This document shows positions 14,902-17,745 of a DNA stretch of 17,745 nt, piece after piece. The stretch lies in contig JAABYK010000406.1 in the NCBI GenBank assembly GCA_011775825.1, positions 1 to 17,745 on the forward strand, read 5' to 3'. Source of the DNA: Candidatus Zhuqueibacterota bacterium (GTDB lineage Bacteria > Zhuqueibacterota > Zhuqueibacteria > Oceanimicrobiales > Oceanimicrobiaceae). Positions within the stretch are counted from its first letter, which is position 1, and each line of letters begins with the position of its first letter. The notes beneath the pieces were generated by a model. That model searched no databases and was not told the origin of the DNA. It saw only the letters and a program-made list of their open reading frames with translations. Position numbers and translations under genes: made by a program.

Positions 14902-15237
14902 ATGTTAAATAAGCAGCTTGATTTGCTGGTGGCGCTTCAAGACTTGGACATTATGATAAAAGACATCGAAGACGTTAAAGCGCTGGGCTTTGATGTTGAT
15001 GGCAGACAAAAATTGCAAGGAGCACGGGACGAAATCGTTAAGAAATTAAATAAACCCTTGCTGTCGCGTTACAATCTGTTGAAAAAGCGCTACAAGCGCC
15101 CGATCGTTCCAGTCAAGGACGACGTTTGCCTCGGTTGCTTTATGCGCATTCCCACCTCACTTTTCACCCGCGGGCGCAGTGATAAGGAAGTGCTCACCTG
15201 CGAAGGGTGCGGACGAATTTTGTATTGGTACGACTGA
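14902..15237 (+). CDS. Short C4-type zinc-ribbon protein
   Basis: This 111-residue protein has an N-terminal helical part (about 1-65, rich in Leu, Asp and Lys, possibly coiled coil) and a C-terminal zinc ribbon with C76-x2-C79 and C100-x2-C103 (CLGCF and CEGCG). The arrangement is that of bacterial C4-type zinc-ribbon proteins annotated as putative nucleic-acid binders. Those usually carry a coiled coil of about 150-200 residues; this one is much shorter, though not obviously truncated because start and stop are intact. ATG 14902 comes immediately after the IIA stop (14899-14901), so translation is probably coupled. AAAGGGGGC before the stop could serve as ribosome site. Its stop lies one base from the stop of the converging GNAT gene. 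Confidence 0.85.
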   Translation: MLNKQLDLLVALQDLDIMIKDIEDVKALGFDVDGRQKLQGARDEIVKKLNKPLLSRYNLLKKRYKRPIVPVKDDVCLGCFMRIPTSLFTRGRSDKEVLTCEGCGRILYWYD

Positions 15238-15238
15238 T

Positions 15239-16357
15239 TCAAATAGCCTTCTCGTAAATTGCGTATTTCTTATAGAGTCTCGCCCCGAGTGCCTGCAAGG
15301 CCCGATTCATTAGAACATTATCTGCTAAAATCCAGGAGAATTCAGCGATAGAATAGCCTTTGTTTTTTCCCCTTGTATAAGTTTCGTAATAGAAGGTCGG
15401 GGCTAGGCCGCGCTTATTCTGAAATTTTTTTCTCACCCCGAGGGTAATGACCCGGATCCTGGTGATGTTCTTCTTATTCTTTAGCAACTTGAAAATACCA
15501 AAAGGAAACAAGCGTCCGTTCAAATCTTTCAATATTTGGTTGTAGTCCGGTATGGACAAAGAAAAGCCGGCAGATTCGCCATTTACCTCGGCAAAAAAAA
15601 CGATGTCCGGATCGACGACCGGCTTTAAGTCCTTGGCCAGATGCAGGAATTCCGAGTCGGTCATCGGCACGAACCCCCAATTGGATTCCCAGGCTTCATT
15701 ATAAATATTTTTCACGGTTTCCACTTCATTTTTAAAATTTTGCAAATTGACTGTCCGGAAACGAACGGATTTATCTGCGTGAGTTCGCCTGGCCATGGAT
15801 TCGAAGCGTTCCGGTATGTGCATATCACGATTGAAGTAGTATGCGTACAAGTCTTTGATTTTTTGAAACCCGGAGTTTTCCAATAGACTCAAATAATACG
15901 ATGGATTATAAGGCATCATGATGACCGCTGGCGAATCAAAGCCCTCATATAGCACGCCGCAGGAATCATTGGTCGAGAAATTCATGGGCCCGCGGATTTG
16001 AGTCATGCCGTTTTCTTTGACCCATGCAACCGCTGCATCAAACAGCGCCGCGGATACTTCAGTATCGTTTGTGCTTTCGAAAAAGCCAAAGAATCCGGTC
16101 TTTTCATTGTGAAAGTTATTGTGGTGGTTGTTTAGAATCGCTGCTATCCGGCCCACCGGTTGACCGTCTTTTTTCGCTAAAAACAAGACGGCCTCGGAAT
16201 GCTCAAAAAAAGGATTCTTCTTCTTGTTGAGGATTTTCTTCATATCCATAATGAGTGGTGGCACCCAATTGGAGTCGTCCTCGTAAATTTTCCAGGGAAG
16301 TTTGATAAATTCATTTAAGTCTTTTTTGGATTGAACTTTGGAAATTTCAACGCTCAT
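15239..16357 (-). CDS. GNAT-fold acyltransferase, YghO-like
   Basis: This 372-residue protein is larger than a simple GNAT and belongs to the YghO-like group of putative N-acyltransferases. The N-terminal half includes FIKLPWKIYEDDSNWVPPL and GRIAAILNNHHN. The middle has RGPMNFSTNDSCGVLYEGF. The C-terminal acetyltransferase-like core has VITLGVRKKFQNKRGL and FSWILADNVLMNRALQALGA, ending with YKKYAIYEK. It is cytoplasmic or peripheral, with no signal peptide. ATG 16357 fits the family start but has no clear Shine-Dalgarno site. It lies downstream of, and on the same strand as, the serine-palmitoyltransferase-like gene, with a terminator and a decayed gene between. A GNAT-fold ceramide synthase is known in Caulobacter; a similar role (acylating a sphingoid base) is possible but unproven. 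Confidence 0.85.
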   Translation of the reverse strand: MSVEISKVQSKKDLNEFIKLPWKIYEDDSNWVPPLIMDMKKILNKKKNPFFEHSEAVLFLAKKDGQPVGRIAAILNNHHNNFHNEKTGFFGFFESTNDTEVSAALFDAAVAWVKENGMTQIRGPMNFSTNDSCGVLYEGFDSPAVIMMPYNPSYYLSLLENSGFQKIKDLYAYYFNRDMHIPERFESMARRTHADKSVRFRTVNLQNFKNEVETVKNIYNEAWESNWGFVPMTDSEFLHLAKDLKPVVDPDIVFFAEVNGESAGFSLSIPDYNQILKDLNGRLFPFGIFKLLKNKKNITRIRVITLGVRKKFQNKRGLAPTFYYETYTRGKNKGYSIAEFSWILADNVLMNRALQALGARLYKKYAIYEKAI

Positions 16358-16575
16358 GTTTTCTACAATTGTTAGTTCAGTTCACGAGACAATCTAACCC
16401 GGATTGGAAAATCAGACAGGAATGAGAAACCTGCAATTAGGTACACTATTTATTTTACCGGAACTTAACACGGCTTTGTAATCGTAACAATTTCAAATAG
16501 TGTCTGAGTAGAATTGGGGTAGTTGCAGAAATTTGGCGATTCATAAATTCAGGCTGCAATTTGACGTTCTTTCGT

Positions 16576-16767
16576 TCATTCGTCTATTGGGCGAATAACT
16601 TCTTGAATTGTATCTACTTCAGCTGCCTCAAATTAGACTTCGCCGCCTTGAATACATGCCCACGCTCGGATTTGGTCTGGAGTCAAATGATAGTCCTTTT
16701 GGTCAATTTGAAAAGGAGCAGTTTTGCGTTCCATTTTTCCTTTGCAGTGCACACAGTTCACTGCCAT
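16576..16767 (-). pseudogene. YgiT-type zinc-finger protein remnant (MqsA-like antitoxin N-domain)
   Basis: Reading the minus strand from ATG 16767 gives 63 codons: MAVNCVHCKGKMERKTAPFQ, then DYHLTPDQIRAWACIQGGEV, a TAA stop at codon 45, then FEAAEVDTIQEVIRPIDE and a final TGA. Intact members read C-x2-C-K-G ... C-x2-C-GE-x-(Y/F)FE. Here the second CxxC has become C38-I-Q-G41 (Cys to Gly) and the expected aromatic codon before FE is TAA, both explainable by single substitutions. No HTH domain follows, as in the short YgiT-type proteins that pair with small toxins such as DUF4258. No toxin remnant was seen upstream (16768-16866), only a 7-bp hairpin AACGTTT/AAACGTT at 16831-16850. The remaining gap 16358-16575 shows no gene and probably holds the GNAT promoter. 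Confidence 0.8.
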
Positions 16768-16866
16768 ATTGGAAATATAAATAGATGAGCATCACTGCGC
16801 AACGAAAAGTTAGCGCTTCAAATGCATTCAAACGTTTCTTTACAAACGTTAATTCAGATTCAATCT

Positions 16867-16898
16867 AAAAAAAGGCCGTAGTAAATATCTACGACCTT
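16867..16898 (-). terminator. Intrinsic terminator of the alpha-oxoamine synthase gene
   Basis: On the minus strand AAGGTCGTAG (16898-16889) pairs with CTACGGCCTT (16881-16872), 10 pairs with one G-T wobble and a 7-base loop, followed by a run of Ts (down to 16867). It begins 37 bp after the stop codon. Confidence 0.85.
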
Positions 16899-16935
16899 GA
16901 TTTAAATCTGTGTTCAATTTTCAGCCTGCCGTCTT

Positions 16936-17745
16936 TTAAATTAAACCGAACTCTCTCCCAAGCTTTTCGAAAACGTCCAAAACTTTGTTTAGTTCTTCTT
17001 CCGTGTGAGTCGCCATGTAGCTGGTTCGGATCAGGGATCGGCCCTGGGGCACCGCTGGCGGAATGGCAGGATTGGTGTAAACTCCATTATCGAACAACTT
17101 TTTCCAAAAGACAAACGTGTCCATCATGTCTCCAATGACAATGGGAATCACAGGACTTTCGCTGCCACAGGTGTCAAATCCCATCTCGTCAAAGGCTGAC
17201 TTCATTTTCTTCACATTGCGCCAAAGTTTTTCCCGTCGTTCAGGTTCGTTTTCAATGATGTCCAGGGCAGCGATGACGGTTGCAACTGCGGCGGGCGGCA
17301 TGCTCGCGGAAAAAATCAGGGGGCGAGAATGATGCTGAATATAATCGATCACCCGTGCATTTGATGCAATAAATCCTCCCAGGGAGGCAAATGACTTACT
17401 GAATGTGCCCATCAGAATGTCCACTTCATCCCCCAGCCCAAAGTGTTCCGAAACTCCGCGGCCATGTTCGCCAAACACACCGATGGAATGGGCTTCGTCC
17501 ACCATAATTCGCGCCTCATATCGCTTCGTCAACTCGACCAAAGCAGGAAGGTCGATGAGGTTCCCCTCCATGCTGAAAACTCCGTCAACGACGATTAATT
17601 TGCCCTGATCTTTGCTCGCTTTAAGCAGACGCTCCAAATCGCGCATATCATTATGTTTGAACTTCACGACACGGCCAAAGGAAAGTCTGCAACCGTCGAC
17701 AATGCTGGCGTGATTATTTCGATCCGCAAATATGATGTCGTCTTT
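16936..17745 (-). CDS. Alpha-oxoamine synthase, serine-palmitoyltransferase-like (5' part outside window)
   Basis: The frame is open to the window edge, so only the last 270 residues are seen of a family of about 400. These PLP enzymes condense an amino acid with an acyl-CoA and release CO2. The visible part starts with DDIIFADRNNHASIVDG, then VVDGVFSMEGNLIDLPALVE, VDEAHSIGVFGEHGRG (D83 and H86 of the visible part, PLP contacts) and the Schiff-base lysine K117 in GTFSKSFASLGGF. The TFSKSF...GGF form is closer to serine palmitoyltransferases than to glycine C-acetyltransferase (usually TLGKA) or BioF. A family with sphingolipid function is thus favoured, but 2-amino-3-ketobutyrate ligase or a BioF-like role is not excluded. 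A shorter GTG start at 17667 would discard conserved sequence and is not real. A strong terminator follows. Confidence 0.88.
   Translation of the reverse strand, partial: KDDIIFADRNNHASIVDGCRLSFGRVVKFKHNDMRDLERLLKASKDQGKLIVVDGVFSMEGNLIDLPALVELTKRYEARIMVDEAHSIGVFGEHGRGVSEHFGLGDEVDILMGTFSKSFASLGGFIASNARVIDYIQHHSRPLIFSASMPPAAVATVIAALDIIENEPERREKLWRNVKKMKSAFDEMGFDTCGSESPVIPIVIGDMMDTFVFWKKLFDNGVYTNPAIPPAVPQGRSLIRTSYMATHTEEELNKVLDVFEKLGREFGLI

Noticed and set aside
16561..16788. Plus-strand 75-codon reading frame
   Set aside because: It is the complement of the zinc-finger remnant; the family match is on the minus strand.

Overview
This window looks like a chromosomal stretch of a Gram-negative bacterium with an outer membrane. 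The evidence is a TonB-dependent receptor with a carboxypeptidase-regulatory-like N-domain, a lipoprotein partner, a Wza-type export gene (now broken) and a serine-palmitoyltransferase-like enzyme. Moderate GC, good Shine-Dalgarno sites and this gene mix suggest the FCB group (a KSB1/Calditrichota-like or Bacteroidota-related lineage). That placement is inference: no rRNA or other phylogenetic marker is present.

Layout. Bases 1-134 hold a nested palindromic repeat. Bases 161-2200 encode a crotonase and a DRE-TIM metallolyase, probably one acyl-CoA/keto-acid operon. Bases 2295-3064 hold a small membrane protein facing a STAS-domain protein. Bases 3218-3408 hold a MITE-like element with terminal inverted repeats and a flanking 10-bp direct repeat. 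Bases 3454-6610 encode a putative lipoprotein with an internal duplication, followed by a TonB-dependent receptor. Bases 6662-7167 hold a DUF4160/DUF2442 pair in which the DUF4160 gene is frameshifted. DNA polymerase IV is at 7210-8379.

Bases 8613-11075 and 13042-14112 look like parts of a polysaccharide locus: a Wza-like export lipoprotein destroyed by four frame shifts, an intact processive family 2 glycosyltransferase, and mannose-1-phosphate guanylyltransferase. Thioredoxin and a geranylgeranyl-reductase-type flavoprotein lie between them. Bases 14139-15237 carry a compact run: an unknown 86-residue protein, an orphan PTS IIA protein and a short zinc-ribbon protein.

The right end, on the minus strand, holds an alpha-oxoamine synthase of serine-palmitoyltransferase type (cut by the window end), a decayed YgiT-type zinc-finger gene and a large GNAT protein. 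This may be part of a sphingolipid route.

No CRISPR array, tRNA, rRNA or intact transposase was seen. The least ordinary aspects are the three independently broken genes, the two mobile-looking palindromic elements, the duplicated-domain lipoprotein beside the receptor, and the orphan IIA cluster next to GDP-mannose synthesis. No clearly new multi-gene defence or mobile system is evident.
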